Counted from the stretch's first letter, positions 37,997 to 47,730 are shown. The stretch is 64,000 nucleotides of DNA from Gilliamella apicola (GCF_003202915.1 NZ_QGLP01000005.1:598721-662720); one strand, 5' to 3'. Notes: a model not told the origin generated them from the letters alone. Made by a program: numbers and translations.

Positions 37997-40294
37997 TTAA
38001 TCAGACATAAACGTTAATCGAAAAATTTGCCCGCTTTCATCTACTAATAATAAACGATGAACGCCTTTTTTGGTAATAGTTACAGCAATTTTTTCATTAT
38101 CTTGGGAATTAGCAACTAAATCACCATCTAAAAACCACCATTTTTCACCATAGCCACCTTCCGGTGTTAAACCAACTGTGACTTGTTTAGCTCCCGGTAA
38201 TGCTCTAACCAGTTGTCTATCGCGTAATCCAACAATATTAAGTGGGGCAAAAACATCTTGCCTCATTACCGGACAACTTTTATCAATTGGTGGTAAGATG
38301 GTATGTCTTTTCTCTTTGGTTAATAACCAATTTTCTAATGAAACCGGCCACAGCGCGAGTTGTTTTTTTTGTGCACCAGGGCAATCTGCTGCAACACGCT
38401 TACCTTGTTCATTAACCCAAATGGTTATGGAACCAGAACGATAGATATTATTTTTTAGTTCGCTATAGGTACTTAATGTTGCTGGTACCATATTATTCAG
38501 TACCCATGCTGTTTTCTGTCGATGACAATTTATATCGGATTCGTCTAGTGGTTGTCCTAACGGCCAACAAATTTTCATAGAAGATACTGATTCTGGTTTT
38601 TCATAATTAAGAAATGGGCGATTTAGACGATTTTCACGGTTTAATAACATTGAATTAATATGTTGTAAAATTGGTATTGCAGACATTGAACCATATTGTC
38701 CTACAACGGGAGTACCATCCGGTCGCCCGACCCAAACACCAATTAAATATCTTGGATTTATACCCACCGCCCAAGCATCGCGATATCCATAACTGGTTCC
38801 TGTTTTATAAGCTAATAAATTACTATTAGCTAGCATTTGTTTCGTTATCCAAGCACTTCCATCGGAAATAAGTGGTTTATTAATCAATGGTTCTTTTAGC
38901 GTAAAGCGCAATGGACTCACTTCACCATGCCTTGCAAATGCACTATAAGCGCTAACAAGATTATCCATTCTTAATGAAGCTCCACCTAGGATGTAGGAGA
39001 TATTGGGTTCATTTGCTATTGAGGATAAAGGTAAACCAACAGCAGCTAGTTTACCGGTAAATCGTTTTGGTCCATATAACTCAATTAATTGCACCGCAGG
39101 TAAATTTAATGATTTACTTAATGCATCAGATGCACTAACCGGACCATAAAATCCTTCATCGAAATTAGTTGGTCGATAATCGGTAGTAATGCGTGGGACA
39201 TCTTGTAATAACGATTCAGAATGAATCATACCTTCATCAATACTAAAGGCATAAATAAAAGGTTTTAATGTCGAGCCAGGGGAACGCAATGCACTAATCA
39301 TATCGATTTGACCAAAACGTTCGTTATCATTAAAATCAGCCGAACCAACATAACCTTTTACTGTCATATCTGAGTGATCCACAACCAAAATAGCTAATGA
39401 GGTTTTTGGTGGTAACTGTTTTGCACGATTAATGGCTAAATCTTCTAAATTATATTGAATTCCAACATCAATCGTTGAATGGATAATATCTTCATTAGGG
39501 TATTTGCGTTTTAAACGGTAAGCTAGTAACGGAGCTAATTGTGGTGCCTTGCGTGGATACACCCAAACTTCATCCCGGCGAACTGTTTCTATCAAGTCAT
39601 TTGACCATACTTCATATTCTGCCAATCTATCTAATACTTTGTCACGAGCTTGTTTAGCTCTTTCAGGAAATCGATCTGGTCTTAACCGGCTTGGTGCTTG
39701 AGGCAACACAGCTAATAATACAGCCTCACTTCTGGTTAAATCTTTGGGTTGTTTACCAAAATAAGACCAACTTGCCGCCCCAATACCTTCGATAGTACCA
39801 CCATAAGGAGCATGATTTATATATAAAGTTAAGATCTCTTTTTTACTATAATGTAATTCAAGTTGAAAGGTTCGAAAAATCTGTTTTAACTTACCGGCCA
39901 ATGTTCGATCGTGTGGATATAATAGTCTCGCCACTTGCATAGAGATAGTACTGCCACCGGAAACAATTCTATCATTAGTTATATTTTGCCAAGCGGCACG
40001 AAATAAAGAAAGCGGATTAATACCGAGATGATCGTAAAAATGGCGATCTTCATAATTCAATAAAACTTCAAGATAATAGTCAGGAACTTCCTCAAGACTG
40101 ACTGAATAACGCCATACTCCATTTTCATCAGCAAATCGCCATAATGGCGTTTCATCTTCGGCGACAACCGTTTGGGTAGTTTTATTTTGTGAAACAGATA
40201 ATGGAAAAAAATAGTCAGCAATAAAAAAGCTGCCAACCATTAAAACTAATAATATCAATAAAAATTTAAGTAGTTTATAAAAAAATTTTTTCAT
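37997..40294 (-). CDS. pbpC: Penicillin-binding protein 1C
   Basis: PBP1C is an inner-membrane-anchored peptidoglycan enzyme of 765 residues, near the E. coli length. An N-terminal membrane helix (about 8-28) is followed by the GT51 glycosyltransferase domain (NYEDRHFYDHLGI). The transpeptidase carries SPGSTLKPF (catalytic Ser in STLK), a later SxN-type motif, and KTGTSYGYRDAWAVG. The C-terminal domain specific to PBP1C follows. It sits 101 bp after yfhM, the usual partner, but an intrinsic terminator separates them. Confidence 0.95.
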   Translation of the reverse strand: MKKFFYKLLKFLLILLVLMVGSFFIADYFFPLSVSQNKTTQTVVAEDETPLWRFADENGVWRYSVSLEEVPDYYLEVLLNYEDRHFYDHLGINPLSLFRAAWQNITNDRIVSGGSTISMQVARLLYPHDRTLAGKLKQIFRTFQLELHYSKKEILTLYINHAPYGGTIEGIGAASWSYFGKQPKDLTRSEAVLLAVLPQAPSRLRPDRFPERAKQARDKVLDRLAEYEVWSNDLIETVRRDEVWVYPRKAPQLAPLLAYRLKRKYPNEDIIHSTIDVGIQYNLEDLAINRAKQLPPKTSLAILVVDHSDMTVKGYVGSADFNDNERFGQIDMISALRSPGSTLKPFIYAFSIDEGMIHSESLLQDVPRITTDYRPTNFDEGFYGPVSASDALSKSLNLPAVQLIELYGPKRFTGKLAAVGLPLSSIANEPNISYILGGASLRMDNLVSAYSAFARHGEVSPLRFTLKEPLINKPLISDGSAWITKQMLANSNLLAYKTGTSYGYRDAWAVGINPRYLIGVWVGRPDGTPVVGQYGSMSAIPILQHINSMLLNRENRLNRPFLNYEKPESVSSMKICWPLGQPLDESDINCHRQKTAWVLNNMVPATLSTYSELKNNIYRSGSITIWVNEQGKRVAADCPGAQKKQLALWPVSLENWLLTKEKRHTILPPIDKSCPVMRQDVFAPLNIVGLRDRQLVRALPGAKQVTVGLTPEGGYGEKWWFLDGDLVANSQDNEKIAVTITKKGVHRLLLVDESGQIFRLTFMSD

Positions 40295-40331
40295 TATCGT
40301 TATTCAATTACTCAGCTAAATATATTTACAA

Positions 40332-40362
40332 ATAAAAATTCCGCCAAATTGATTGGCGGAAT
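40332..40362 (-). terminator. Intrinsic terminator between yfhM and pbpC
   Basis: On the minus strand ATTCCGCCAA and TTGGCGGAAT form a perfect 10-bp stem (40338-40347 and 40353-40362) with a short loop. It is followed by TTTTATT. It is 34 bases after the yfhM stop and only about 40 bases before the pbpC ATG, so pbpC is served by read-through or a promoter very close to its start. Confidence 0.85.
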
Positions 40363-40395
40363 AATCAGACAAGCTTGATTTTTATCGATAGTTGC

Positions 40396-43300
40396 TTAAT
40401 TTTCTTCCTTTTTAGGATTTGAAATTGTCATCAAATCAGGGGCATTTCCTATAGCAAAACGTTCTGGACGGTACATTGATTCAACATAAGGATAAGGAAT
40501 CATATAATTACCAGTAGTTACCGCTCTAACTAAATAAACGATACGGGTATGATATTTATTACGTCCTATATAATTTTGAAGGTTTACCGCTGCAACATAT
40601 CTATCGTCTCTATATTCCTGATATTTAATATCGCTAATATCTTGACCTTTCATTAAATGAGTAATACCAGGAATTGATGATAGATTCACACTACTGTTAG
40701 AAAGGTTTTGATTTTCAAGTTCTAAACCTGCAGGTAAAAAATCAACAATCAACGCATCATGAACAGCCTGTTGAGCTGTCACATCTAGAGCCACGACCAT
40801 CATTGAACCAACTTCTAAATTTTCTGGTGAGATACTATTACCCTGCAAATCATAATAGGTTCGACTAATATTGAAGAAACCATCAGTAGAGGTTGGTGCT
40901 AGTGGTGTTTTAGAATAGCCATTAACAGTAAACTTAATATAAAGCGGATCTTTTGATTCTGAATTTTTCAACGATAACCCCTGTGCTAATCCGGTATAAT
41001 CATAAGCACGTGATAACACTGAATCAACTTCATTAACTGTCCCATTTATTGACACGTTAAATTTATTATTAGCCTTGTGTTGTTCTATTGACCAACCAGC
41101 AATAAACAAGGAATTTAACTCTTGCGTTGAGAGATAGTTTTTATCATTTAATAAATTTGATAATCTAACTAAATAGTTTGCTTGATTATTCTGAGCCATA
41201 TTATTCTCTATCAATAAAGATAGAATTAATGCTTCATCACGTATAACACTACCATAGTTACCAAGCCAGTTATCTTTGTACTTATATGAAGTGTTAAATA
41301 CCATTGGCAATAATTTTTCATAAGTAGTTTGATAACCAATCATTTTTGCGGTAACCGCTAATTGGGCTATAGGTAATGGTGAATAGAGAGATGATTTATT
41401 CTGAGTAATCTTATCTGTCAAATAATATATCTCATTACGCATTGCCGAAGTTATTTTATTTTGTTTAGTCAACACCATTAAAGCATATGCTTTGGTTGAC
41501 AATTTATTAAACTCAAGAACATTTGAATCACCATAGTAATTGAGATTATTAAATGCAGAGTTATCATAGATATACTGACCTAAACGCGTCATTGCTGAAT
41601 CAAGCGCTTTATCACTAACTTGGTAACCGCGTTCTTTAGCTTGCAATAAAAAGTCTGTTGCATAAACTGTCAGCCAATGCTCTTCTTCACTTTCGCTATT
41701 CCATAAACCAAAGCTACCATTGCTACGTTGCATGGATAAGATACGTGAAATGCCTTTTTGAACTTTTTTACGACGCTCATCATCCGAATCAGTTTTAATG
41801 CCTAACTTTGCAAGTTGTTCACTATTAGCATATAACGATGGGAACAAACCACTCGTCGTTTGTTCGAGGCAACCATAAGGATATGCATATAACTGTTTGA
41901 TATACTGAGCTATATTTAACGGTGGTTGATTAGAGACAACCAATTGCCCTTCAATAGTGTTTTCAATTAACCCAACTAATGCTTGGTTTGGCAATTGCCA
42001 ACTTTCATTTGCATTCAATGCTACTACATAAGATTTTGTTGTTCCAGCATATGCAGGTCTTATGCCAATTGACCATGAACGTTGTAGGTTAACGTCTGTA
42101 TTATCTTCAAGTAAAATTCCTTTGACATCTACGGTTACTTTACCAGTACCATAGCCGTAATCAGCTACCACTGGAATTTGAACGATATCTTTTTGTTTAC
42201 TATCAAGTTTGACAGAGAGCGTTTTTATCTCATTTTGATTTAGTAAACCGCTAGTTGATACTGCAATTTGCATATTTTGCGTACTATCAGTCAAATTTTG
42301 CAGTTCTAACGCTAATACTGCGTTATCACCACCAGACAAGAATCGTGGAGTTAGTAATTCTGCTACAACTGGAGCTGCAACTTTCATTTTTTTCTCAGCT
42401 TTACCAAAACGATTATCATCCCATGCTTGTGCCATTATACGTAATTCACCATTGAAATCAGGTAATGGTAAATTAATTATTCCTTCACCTTGATCGTTTA
42501 ATTGAATAGTTTTTAGTTGTTGTGCCACAATCTTAACTTCATTTGACGGTTTTTTGCCGCCAGTACCCATCGCATCTCCACCGAAGCTCATGTTAACATT
42601 ACGACCTGTCGCTTCAATTAATTTGCCATAAACATCATAGATATCGACATCATAACGTTTACGACCTAAGAATTCGGCATAAGGATCTGGCGTAACATAA
42701 TCGGTGATATTTAAGACACCTGAATCAACAGCAGAAATCAATACGGTAACTTTTTTATTTTGTTGGATAGATTGCTTATCCATTTTAATTTTAATTGGTA
42801 CCACACTTTCGGGTTCTATTTGTACAGGTGCATCAATTGACACGTTTAATTGACGGTTAGTCGTATCAATAGGTAAATGAAGTAAACCAATTGCTCGTTT
42901 CACAGTTTGAACTGAAGCATCAGTCGACGGGCGAACAATTATGGCGCTAATGTAGATATCATGTCGTCCCCAATTTTCAACCGGAACTTCGACATCTAAA
43001 CCTTCTTCGCCAACCGTAATTGCTTTTTTCCAAATAGTACCATCATTGGTTTCAAGTGAAATATAACCAGACCCAGCAACAGGTGCTTGAACATTAATTT
43101 TAGCCACATCACCAGGATTATAAGATGGTTTATCAATACTCAACTTAACTTGATCTGGGCGTACGGATTTGGTGCCACGAGTATTATCTTCCCAATCATA
43201 ACCAGACCAGAAGCGAAAACTACTCACTACATTGCTATCAGTATCAACAACTTCCACTCGGTAAGAACCATAATCGATTGGTTGATAGGCTATTTTTGTG

Positions 43301-45528
43301 GTACTACCCTCTACAATAGATAGCTGTTCTTCAGAAATCAAAAATTCCTTCGTGGTGTAATTTTCACGCCAGCCATCTTCGTCAGACCATACCCAATAAT
43401 AATTATTACGCTCACGAATTATTCTAGCTTTTAGTGAATTAGTTGCTAGTTTTTCACCCTTAGTATCGACATAAGCAATTTCGAACTCAGCATTACTATT
43501 TATGTCTACAGTAGGACGTAGATGATAGTTATCACTATTCCAATCATAGTATGGTGAATCACCAAATAATGCACGGATTGCCGGCATTTTAGCTGCCGGC
43601 CAAATAGTTTGTGTTGCGTAACGGGTAACTGGTCTCCCACCTGAATCTAACAAACTAGCTTGTAAAACTACTTTCATAGGTGAGCGTGTTCCTGACCAAT
43701 AACCTTTATCAACATTAATGTGAGTTAAACCATCGTTGTCCAACTTCAAAGTTAAAGAATCAAGTTCACGGTATGGATTATTATCAGTAACTGAACCAAT
43801 TTTAAACTCATCTAATCCTGAAATAGTATCCACATTCTTTAGATAAATGTTGGCATCTAAGCGATCGCCTGATGCAGGCGCGCCATACAAATACCAACCT
43901 TTGATATCGAAGGAAATATCTTCATCATTTTGAAGTGGGACATCTGATAAACTTTTAATCTCCATCGCCATACGTTCTGGCAAAAATTCTTCAACTTTGA
44001 ATTGCCAATAACGATAGTTATCATCGCCTAAATTAAAACGAATTGACCACATACCGGTCGGTGCATCACTTGGAATAACAAACTCTTGTTGATATAGACC
44101 ATTGGTATCAGGGCTACTTTTTAATTGGTAAGATTTAACAACTCGACCACCATTAGAAATCACATCAGCTAGAATCGGTTGATCAGGTAATGGTTGACCA
44201 TCAGCATCACGTAAGAGAGCATTAAAATAGACTGTTTCTTTTGGACGATAGAGATCACGTGGCCCGAAAACAAATAATTGTTTTTGATAGAAAGGTTTAC
44301 CTGATAAATTGAAATCCGTTAAATTAAGCGCATTTCGATCAATTGTGACAAAAGACGTTTGTTGGCCATCAGTAGCGGTTAATATGTTATATGTAAAGCC
44401 TTTAGGTTTGTCAAATTCTGCGTAACCATCTTGATCAGTGGTTGCTGTAACATTGCTACATTTTTTATTACTCTCATAGGTCTGACACAGCAGTGATAAA
44501 TTGATATTATTTAGTGGGTTACCATTATCTAATGCATGTGCCATTACCACCAATTTACCATTTTTATAGCCATGTAACGAAACCCCAATATTACTAATTG
44601 AAAATAGTGTCGCTGGATTGGTTTCGTTATAAGCACCAACTTCGTTCATTACCGCGATATAAACACCTTCTTGGTTAAGTTCAGAAATGTTAGCTAAGTT
44701 AACTATAATGGTTTCTTGAGCATTCGGTTTAGGATTAAGATCAAATTTTGATGAGTAAACTAAATCGGCATATTTTCTCATCTCTTGTGAACGCCAAGTT
44801 GATAACATATTAATAAAACCATAATTATCAATTAAACTAGATAATTGTTCCGGTTTAATTTTGAAAAAATTAATATCAACTTTATTAACATTTAACGTGG
44901 TAATAGGTAATCCACTCATGGACTTACTAGGCAATAAAAATCCTGAGCTTGCAAAACCAACTGTTGGTTGGCGATCTTGTGTGGTTATTTCGGTTTGATA
45001 AACGGATGGTAAATGGCTATCGTTGATGGCTGATACCATTTTGTCAATAGTTAACATCAATTTACGATTGGGTTGAAGATAACGTAGTCTTAATTCAGTT
45101 CCATTTTCTGACAATTCCCATGCACCATCAACCACACCACTTTCTTTATCAACCAATTTCAATAAATTTGAAAAATTTAATTTAGGATTGATTGGTACTG
45201 AAAAAGTCACGACTAAAGTACTTGAACCATCCAGAATAACTTCTGAACTATCAATTACCTTTAGTTCTTTACCTTTATATTTTTCAATTAATTCAGGAGT
45301 AGGATTAAAAGCATTATTAACTGGCAAAGTAGTGACCATATTTTGCGTAGTAGCATCTTCGGTTTTAGTCGTAGTTACCTCGTTTTCAGACGTAGTTACT
45401 TCGCTTTTAGTTGTAGTTACTTCACTTTTATTGATATTTCCCGAATCGGTAGTTTTCTTTTTTTGATCATCACAAGCGCATAACGTCAAAAACAAACTTA
45501 ACATACATAAAGGTTTTATGAATTTCAT
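40396..45528 (-). CDS. yfhM: Bacterial alpha-2-macroglobulin lipoprotein
   Basis: This is a large periplasmic protease-trapping protein of 1710 residues, anchored to a membrane by lipid. The signal peptide ends in the lipobox LCAC. After it comes a low-complexity linker of heptad repeats (KSEVTTT-type). The macroglobulin domains follow, with the bait region, the thioester motif CLEQ (in YPYGCLEQTTSG) in the thioester domain, and a C-terminal receptor-like domain. The thioester traps attacking proteases covalently. ATG 45528 is chosen; TTG 45540 would add four residues. Pairing with pbpC (repair of peptidoglycan after host protease attack) is the known context. Confidence 0.94.
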   Translation of the reverse strand: MKFIKPLCMLSLFLTLCACDDQKKKTTDSGNINKSEVTTTKSEVTTSENEVTTTKTEDATTQNMVTTLPVNNAFNPTPELIEKYKGKELKVIDSSEVILDGSSTLVVTFSVPINPKLNFSNLLKLVDKESGVVDGAWELSENGTELRLRYLQPNRKLMLTIDKMVSAINDSHLPSVYQTEITTQDRQPTVGFASSGFLLPSKSMSGLPITTLNVNKVDINFFKIKPEQLSSLIDNYGFINMLSTWRSQEMRKYADLVYSSKFDLNPKPNAQETIIVNLANISELNQEGVYIAVMNEVGAYNETNPATLFSISNIGVSLHGYKNGKLVVMAHALDNGNPLNNINLSLLCQTYESNKKCSNVTATTDQDGYAEFDKPKGFTYNILTATDGQQTSFVTIDRNALNLTDFNLSGKPFYQKQLFVFGPRDLYRPKETVYFNALLRDADGQPLPDQPILADVISNGGRVVKSYQLKSSPDTNGLYQQEFVIPSDAPTGMWSIRFNLGDDNYRYWQFKVEEFLPERMAMEIKSLSDVPLQNDEDISFDIKGWYLYGAPASGDRLDANIYLKNVDTISGLDEFKIGSVTDNNPYRELDSLTLKLDNDGLTHINVDKGYWSGTRSPMKVVLQASLLDSGGRPVTRYATQTIWPAAKMPAIRALFGDSPYYDWNSDNYHLRPTVDINSNAEFEIAYVDTKGEKLATNSLKARIIRERNNYYWVWSDEDGWRENYTTKEFLISEEQLSIVEGSTTKIAYQPIDYGSYRVEVVDTDSNVVSSFRFWSGYDWEDNTRGTKSVRPDQVKLSIDKPSYNPGDVAKINVQAPVAGSGYISLETNDGTIWKKAITVGEEGLDVEVPVENWGRHDIYISAIIVRPSTDASVQTVKRAIGLLHLPIDTTNRQLNVSIDAPVQIEPESVVPIKIKMDKQSIQQNKKVTVLISAVDSGVLNITDYVTPDPYAEFLGRKRYDVDIYDVYGKLIEATGRNVNMSFGGDAMGTGGKKPSNEVKIVAQQLKTIQLNDQGEGIINLPLPDFNGELRIMAQAWDDNRFGKAEKKMKVAAPVVAELLTPRFLSGGDNAVLALELQNLTDSTQNMQIAVSTSGLLNQNEIKTLSVKLDSKQKDIVQIPVVADYGYGTGKVTVDVKGILLEDNTDVNLQRSWSIGIRPAYAGTTKSYVVALNANESWQLPNQALVGLIENTIEGQLVVSNQPPLNIAQYIKQLYAYPYGCLEQTTSGLFPSLYANSEQLAKLGIKTDSDDERRKKVQKGISRILSMQRSNGSFGLWNSESEEEHWLTVYATDFLLQAKERGYQVSDKALDSAMTRLGQYIYDNSAFNNLNYYGDSNVLEFNKLSTKAYALMVLTKQNKITSAMRNEIYYLTDKITQNKSSLYSPLPIAQLAVTAKMIGYQTTYEKLLPMVFNTSYKYKDNWLGNYGSVIRDEALILSLLIENNMAQNNQANYLVRLSNLLNDKNYLSTQELNSLFIAGWSIEQHKANNKFNVSINGTVNEVDSVLSRAYDYTGLAQGLSLKNSESKDPLYIKFTVNGYSKTPLAPTSTDGFFNISRTYYDLQGNSISPENLEVGSMMVVALDVTAQQAVHDALIVDFLPAGLELENQNLSNSSVNLSSIPGITHLMKGQDISDIKYQEYRDDRYVAAVNLQNYIGRNKYHTRIVYLVRAVTTGNYMIPYPYVESMYRPERFAIGNAPDLMTISNPKKEEN
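45350..45433 (-). repeat. Four 21-bp tandem repeats in the yfhM linker
   Basis: Units begin at 45350, 45371, 45392 and 45413, each of 21 bases and each starting GTAG on the plus strand. The last three are nearly identical. They encode a heptapeptide close to KSEVTTT just after the lipidated cysteine. Copy number could vary by slippage without changing the frame. Confidence 0.8.
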
Positions 45529-45714
45529 TCTTTCACCCAATCCTTACTATTTCTAATTCTAATGAATCTATTTGTTATTATTTTTAATAATTTCCATTAT
45601 CACACAAACTTTAGCAAAAATCTTCAATGAAATTGATAATTTATTCTGCGATAGACAAATCTTTTGATACTAGTGAAAAAATTGAGGGACAAGATATTAA
45701 AGGGGGAATACTGA

Positions 45715-45752
45715 CATTTAGCACTTATCAGGAATCAGATAAGCGCTAAATG
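45715..45752. repeat. Long hairpin upstream of yfhM
   Basis: CATTTAGCACTTATC and GATAAGCGCTAAATG form a 15-bp stem with one mismatch and an 8-base loop. A second small palindrome (AGCAATTATTAATTGCT) lies at 45764-45780. Neither has a T-run, so this could be the 3' end structure of the queuosine operon or a dispersed repeat rather than a standard terminator. Confidence 0.55.
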
Positions 45753-45791
45753 GCGATTCTTGCAGCAATTATTAATTGCTAACCGATTAAT

Positions 45792-46463
45792 TTACTGCGA
45801 TTTTATAATTAATTTTTTTAAGATAAAATTCAGGATAATGCCATATAATGGTAAAAAGAATAGAGCACAGATGATAATTTTAAAACTATAATCGATTGTG
45901 GCAATTTCGACCCAATGCGTAGCCATAAATTCATCATTTGTTTTATAAAAGGCGATCGCAAAAAAGACGATGGTATCAATACCATTGCCTAATATTGCCG
46001 ATGCTGAAGGCGCTACCCACCATGCTCTATTTTTACGTAAATAATTAAACACCGTGATATCCATCAATTGACCTACTAAGTAAGCGGCAAAACTCGCTAA
46101 AGCAATGCGAAAAACAAAGCTATTAAACACGGTTAACGCGGAAAATCCCATCCAGTGAGTTTCAAAAAACAGTACTGAGATAGAATAAGAAAATAGTAAA
46201 GCCGGAATCATCACCACAAAAATAATCTTCCTCGCTAAACTTGCGCCAAAGACCCGAATAGTTAAATCGGTAGTTAAAAAGATAAATGGAAAGGTAAACG
46301 CCCCCCAAGTGGTATGGAAACCAAAAATATCAAAAGGGATTTGTACCAGATAATTGCTTGAAGCAATAACCAAAATATGAAAAAACGAAAGCCAACCAAG
46401 GGCTTTCATTTGTTGTGCGTGAGTAAATTTGCTAGTTTGTTCTGAATTAGTGTTCAGATACAT
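45792..46463 (-). CDS. yhhQ: Queuosine precursor transporter YhhQ
   Basis: YhhQ is an inner-membrane importer of the VUT family that takes up preQ0 and preQ1 for tRNA queuosine. The 223-residue protein has about six helices. Conserved polar residues lie in LTTDLTIRVFG and in GNGIDTIVFFAIAF. It is last in the queF-queC-yhhQ operon. A preQ1-I-type element directly upstream contains its Shine-Dalgarno. Confidence 0.93.
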   Translation of the reverse strand: MYLNTNSEQTSKFTHAQQMKALGWLSFFHILVIASSNYLVQIPFDIFGFHTTWGAFTFPFIFLTTDLTIRVFGASLARKIIFVVMIPALLFSYSISVLFFETHWMGFSALTVFNSFVFRIALASFAAYLVGQLMDITVFNYLRKNRAWWVAPSASAILGNGIDTIVFFAIAFYKTNDEFMATHWVEIATIDYSFKIIICALFFLPLYGIILNFILKKLIIKSQ

Positions 46464-46470
46464 AAATTTT

Positions 46471-46499
46471 TCCTTTTTTAATGGGGTAAGTGAACCCAG
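46471..46499 (-). promoter_or_regulatory. preQ1-I riboswitch-like element before yhhQ (inside operon)
   Basis: The RNA starts CUGGGUUCACUUACCCCA and continues UUAAAAAAGGA. A short P1 stem (UGGG/CCCA) encloses a loop starting UUC, and an A-rich tail ends in the AAGGA Shine-Dalgarno seven bases before the yhhQ ATG. The layout is very close to the Thermoanaerobacter tengcongensis preQ1-I aptamer (CUGGGU...ACCCCAG, A-rich tail, AAGG). Ligand binding would pair the tail and hide the ribosome site. Identified by eye, not by covariance search. Confidence 0.7.
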
Positions 46500-46507
46500 T
46501 GTTACAA

Positions 46508-47164
46508 TTAATTTGAATGATTAAGATATTCGTTTAAACCTTTTTCGCGAAGAATACAGCTAGGACATTGGCCACATCCACCATCTACACCATAATAACA
46601 AGTATGCGTATGCTTTCGGACATAAGCCAAATAGCCAAGTTTATCGGCCATTTCCCATGTTTGGGCTTTGGTTAGATACATCAGTGGCGTGATTAGATTA
46701 AAGTTGTAATCCATAGCCAGATTCATCGATACATTCATTGATTTGATAAAGATATCTCGACAATCAGGATAGCCACTAAAATCGGTTTCACAGACACCAA
46801 TAATAATATTAGGTATACCTTGTTGCTTGGCATAACAACCTGCTAAAAGTAAGAACAGCATATTACGACCGTCAACAAAAGTATTCGGGTAATCCCCTTC
46901 TTTGGGTGCTTTGATTTCTTGCGAGTCATCAATCAAAGCATTATTAGTGGTCTGTTTAATCACCGAAGTATCGATCACCGTTTGTTTAACGCCAAGATCT
47001 TCAGCAATCCATTTAGCTTTTTCAAGTTCAATAACATGCCGTTGCCCATATTGAAAGCTAATGGTTTCCACATTTTCGCGTCCATAATCAGCAATGGCTT
47101 GCAGTAAACAGGTGGTAGAGTCTTGCCCACCAGAAAATATCACTAGTGCTTTACGATTTTGCAT
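46508..47164 (-). CDS. queC: 7-cyano-7-deazaguanine (preQ0) synthase
   Basis: QueC converts carboxy-deazaguanine to preQ0 using ATP and ammonia. The 218-residue protein has the PP-loop FSGGQDST at residues 10-17. The zinc site is in the C-terminal cysteines ([12 protein letters not shown] plus the preceding CYYG). It lies between queF and yhhQ. No queD or queE is present in this window. Confidence 0.96.
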   Translation of the reverse strand: MQNRKALVIFSGGQDSTTCLLQAIADYGRENVETISFQYGQRHVIELEKAKWIAEDLGVKQTVIDTSVIKQTTNNALIDDSQEIKAPKEGDYPNTFVDGRNMLFLLLAGCYAKQQGIPNIIIGVCETDFSGYPDCRDIFIKSMNVSMNLAMDYNFNLITPLMYLTKAQTWEMADKLGYLAYVRKHTHTCYYGVDGGCGQCPSCILREKGLNEYLNHSN

Positions 47165-47214
47165 GTTTCTTTATTCCGATTTAACTATTTCGTAATACTG
47201 TTGCGTTAAAAATA

Positions 47215-47688
47215 TTAACGATTATCAATTTTTTCAGGATAAAGATCGTGATTAGCTAAACGATTCATCGCTATTTGCTGCCAATTCGTGCCAGCTTTAC
47301 CATAATTGGCATATGGATCGATTGAGATTCCACCGCGCGGCGTGAATTTGCCCCAAACCTCAATATATTTGGGATCCATTAACTTAATTAGATCTTTCAT
47401 AATGATGTTGATGCAATCTTCATGATAATCACCATGATTACGGAAACTGAATAAATATAGCTTGAGTGATTTACTTTCTACCATTTTTATATTTGGTACA
47501 TACGAAATATAAATAGTAGCAAAATCGGGTTGGCCAGTAATTGGACAAAGACTGGTAAATTCCGGACAGTTGAATTTGACAAAATAATCATTGCCGGGAT
47601 GTTTATTATCGAATGTTTCTAAAATTTCTGGGCAATAGTCAGTTGGATAGCGAACGGATTGATCGCCAAGTAGTGTTAGGTTACTCAT
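47215..47688 (-). CDS. queF: preQ0 reductase QueF, single-module type
   Basis: QueF reduces the nitrile of preQ0 to the amine preQ1 with NADPH, a step before insertion into tRNA. The catalytic Cys is in [12 protein letters not shown]. The QueF motif ([18 protein letters not shown]) binds NADPH, and the HEDC segment follows. At 157 residues it is the short unimodular (Bacillus YkvM-like) form, not the roughly 280-residue bimodular form of E. coli. It leads the queuosine operon and has a preQ1-I riboswitch-like leader. Confidence 0.95.
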   Translation of the reverse strand: MSNLTLLGDQSVRYPTDYCPEILETFDNKHPGNDYFVKFNCPEFTSLCPITGQPDFATIYISYVPNIKMVESKSLKLYLFSFRNHGDYHEDCINIIMKDLIKLMDPKYIEVWGKFTPRGGISIDPYANYGKAGTNWQQIAMNRLANHDLYPEKIDNR

Positions 47689-47693
47689 AATTT

Positions 47694-47730
47694 TCCTTAG
47701 TTTTTTAGCGTGGGAGGTTCACGAACCACG
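47694..47730 (-). promoter_or_regulatory. preQ1-I riboswitch before queF
   Basis: The minus-strand RNA begins CGUGGUUCGUGAACCUCCC and continues ACGCUAAAAAACUAAGGA. P1 is CGUGG/CCACG, the loop starts UUC, and the tail UAAAAAACUAAGGA is the same as in the Bacillus subtilis queC aptamer. CCU in the loop can pair with AGG of the tail to make the pseudoknot. AAGGA (47694-47698) is the queF Shine-Dalgarno, five bases from the ATG, so control is expected at translation. Confidence 0.85.

Noticed and set aside
46508-47164. A third preQ1 element before queC
   Set aside because: The 50-bp queF-queC gap has no P1 stem or A-rich AAGG tail.
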